Assembly: GCA_003521625.1 (NCBI GenBank)
Contig: DPHV01000024.1
Span: 470,271-534,270, forward strand
Reading direction: 5' to 3'
Source: Ruminococcus sp.
Lineage (GTDB): Bacteria; Bacillota; Clostridia; Oscillospirales; Acutalibacteraceae
DNA length: 64,000 nucleotides
Part shown: positions 63,761 through 64,000 of the stretch, one piece after another
Layout: every line of letters begins with the position of its first letter
How positions within the stretch are numbered: the stretch's first letter is position 1
Notes under the pieces: model-generated
What the model was told of the DNA's origin: nothing
The model's database searches: none
What the model saw: only the letters and a program-made list of their open reading frames with translations
Translations under genes and position numbers: made by a program

Positions 63761-64000
63761 TTATTCCAACACCTTAAACCCGTCAGCAGTCACATGAAAT
63801 TCCATAAAGTATTCTCCCTTAACGGCAACGCCTACAGCCTCGATTTTTGTACCGTCAGCAGGCTTTTCAATTCCGTCTTCAAGGTACATACTAATTCCTT
63901 TTTTAGCTTTTCCTGTACCGTCATCTTCAACAATGCTCGGAGTAGTACCGGGGCAGGAATACAAGCCGGTGATTTTAATTACCGTATTTTCTTCAACTGC
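63761..64000 (-). CDS. Partial gene of unknown function, 5' end beyond window
   Basis: The frame is open from the window edge to a stop at 63761, at least 79 residues. The visible sequence starts AVEENTVIKITGLYSCPG and ends in TADGFKVLE. It is beta-rich (GISMYLEDGIEKPADG; VGVAVKGEYFMEFHV). No motif was recognised. It belongs to the cargo of the integrated element if that element extends rightwards. Confidence 0.55.
   Translation of the reverse strand, partial: AVEENTVIKITGLYSCPGTTPSIVEDDGTGKAKKGISMYLEDGIEKPADGTKIEAVGVAVKGEYFMEFHVTADGFKVLE

Larger units (their letters stand above)
61405..64000. mobile_element. Serine-recombinase element integrated in cotJC (left end; right end beyond window)
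   Basis: The left border is about 61398-61412, where cotJC homology stops (GGCTCTGAAG is the last cotJC-like stretch). Contents seen: the recombinase, a 158-bp MITE-like repeat, a SHOCT-like protein, a probable small RNA and a partial gene. No 3' half of cotJC was found up to 64000. The exact att core needs the other junction. Confidence 0.7.

Noticed and set aside
63761..63964. Partial right-end ORF read as the 3' half of cotJC
   Set aside because: It is on the minus strand and lacks the E-L-A-H and later catalase motifs.
1..64000. CRISPR array, rRNA operon, tmRNA, IS transposase
   Set aside because: No regularly spaced direct repeats, rRNA-like segments or DDE/Y1 transposase frames were found on either strand.

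Overview
The window comes from a low-GC, anaerobic, spore-forming Firmicute. It looks like the Clostridia/Oscillospiraceae (Ruminococcus-like) group, judging from an L27 with a cleavable N-terminal extension plus its Prp protease, the zinc-type L31, a threonyl-tRNA synthetase T-box leader, RNase J and Mini-III, NifS/NifU, an AmyE-like amylase lipoprotein with a starch-binding tail, and a cotJ spore-coat operon. This placement is an inference from gene content; no 16S gene is present.

Layout. Positions 1-13,000 are almost entirely minus strand: a tRNA-Gly, a Clp ATPase, then a dense run (pgsA, cvpA-like, DUF5711-like, truA, ecfT, ecfA2, ecfA1, an RlmI-like methylase, glmM, ruvB, ruvA, ruvC), probably driven largely from a promoter before ruvC. 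glyS points the other way. Between glyS and uvrA sits an orphan phage-type lysis cassette (XhlA-like, holin-like, amidase). uvrA and ftsH follow, then tilS-dnaB-rplI-gdpP and rnj. From 29.2 to 31.4 kb, plus-strand rnhA-nifS-nifU ends at a clean terminator. Next comes a free-standing promoter/RBS/11-codon ORF/terminator unit, then a copper island (csoR, and copA fused to a CopZ-like domain) with two textbook CsoR operators.

35-43 kb carries trmL, a DUF4177-like gene, the glycolytic pgk-tpiA-gpmI block and a heterodimeric ABC exporter. 43.5-45.8 kb is a five-gene minus-strand operon of unknown function: a DUF2975-like membrane protein, a small HTH regulator and three paralogous envelope proteins, with a palindrome inside its promoter. 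45.9-51.1 kb holds sseB, the amylase, a GT2-GtrA fusion and a YitT-family protein. 51-58.5 kb is mostly translation: mrnC, obg, rpmA-prp-rplU, a YigZ-family gene, rpmE, a VanY-like protein that has lost its zinc ligands, and thrS with its T-box.

The right end is the most unusual part. A SpoIID-like gene and cotJA-cotJB-cotJC' lead into a large serine recombinase. cotJC stops exactly where its metal-binding motif should begin, and the recombinase gene reads out across the junction into cotJC antisense. This is the architecture of a skin-like element that interrupts a sporulation gene and may be excised in the mother cell. Only about 2.6 kb of the element is visible (recombinase, a 158-bp MITE-like repeat, a SHOCT-like small protein, a probable small RNA, and a partial gene); the other junction would lie beyond the window.

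Intergenic gaps contain a recurring family of short GC-rich palindromes, several nested inside longer inverted repeats. No CRISPR array, rRNA operon or IS transposase was seen.
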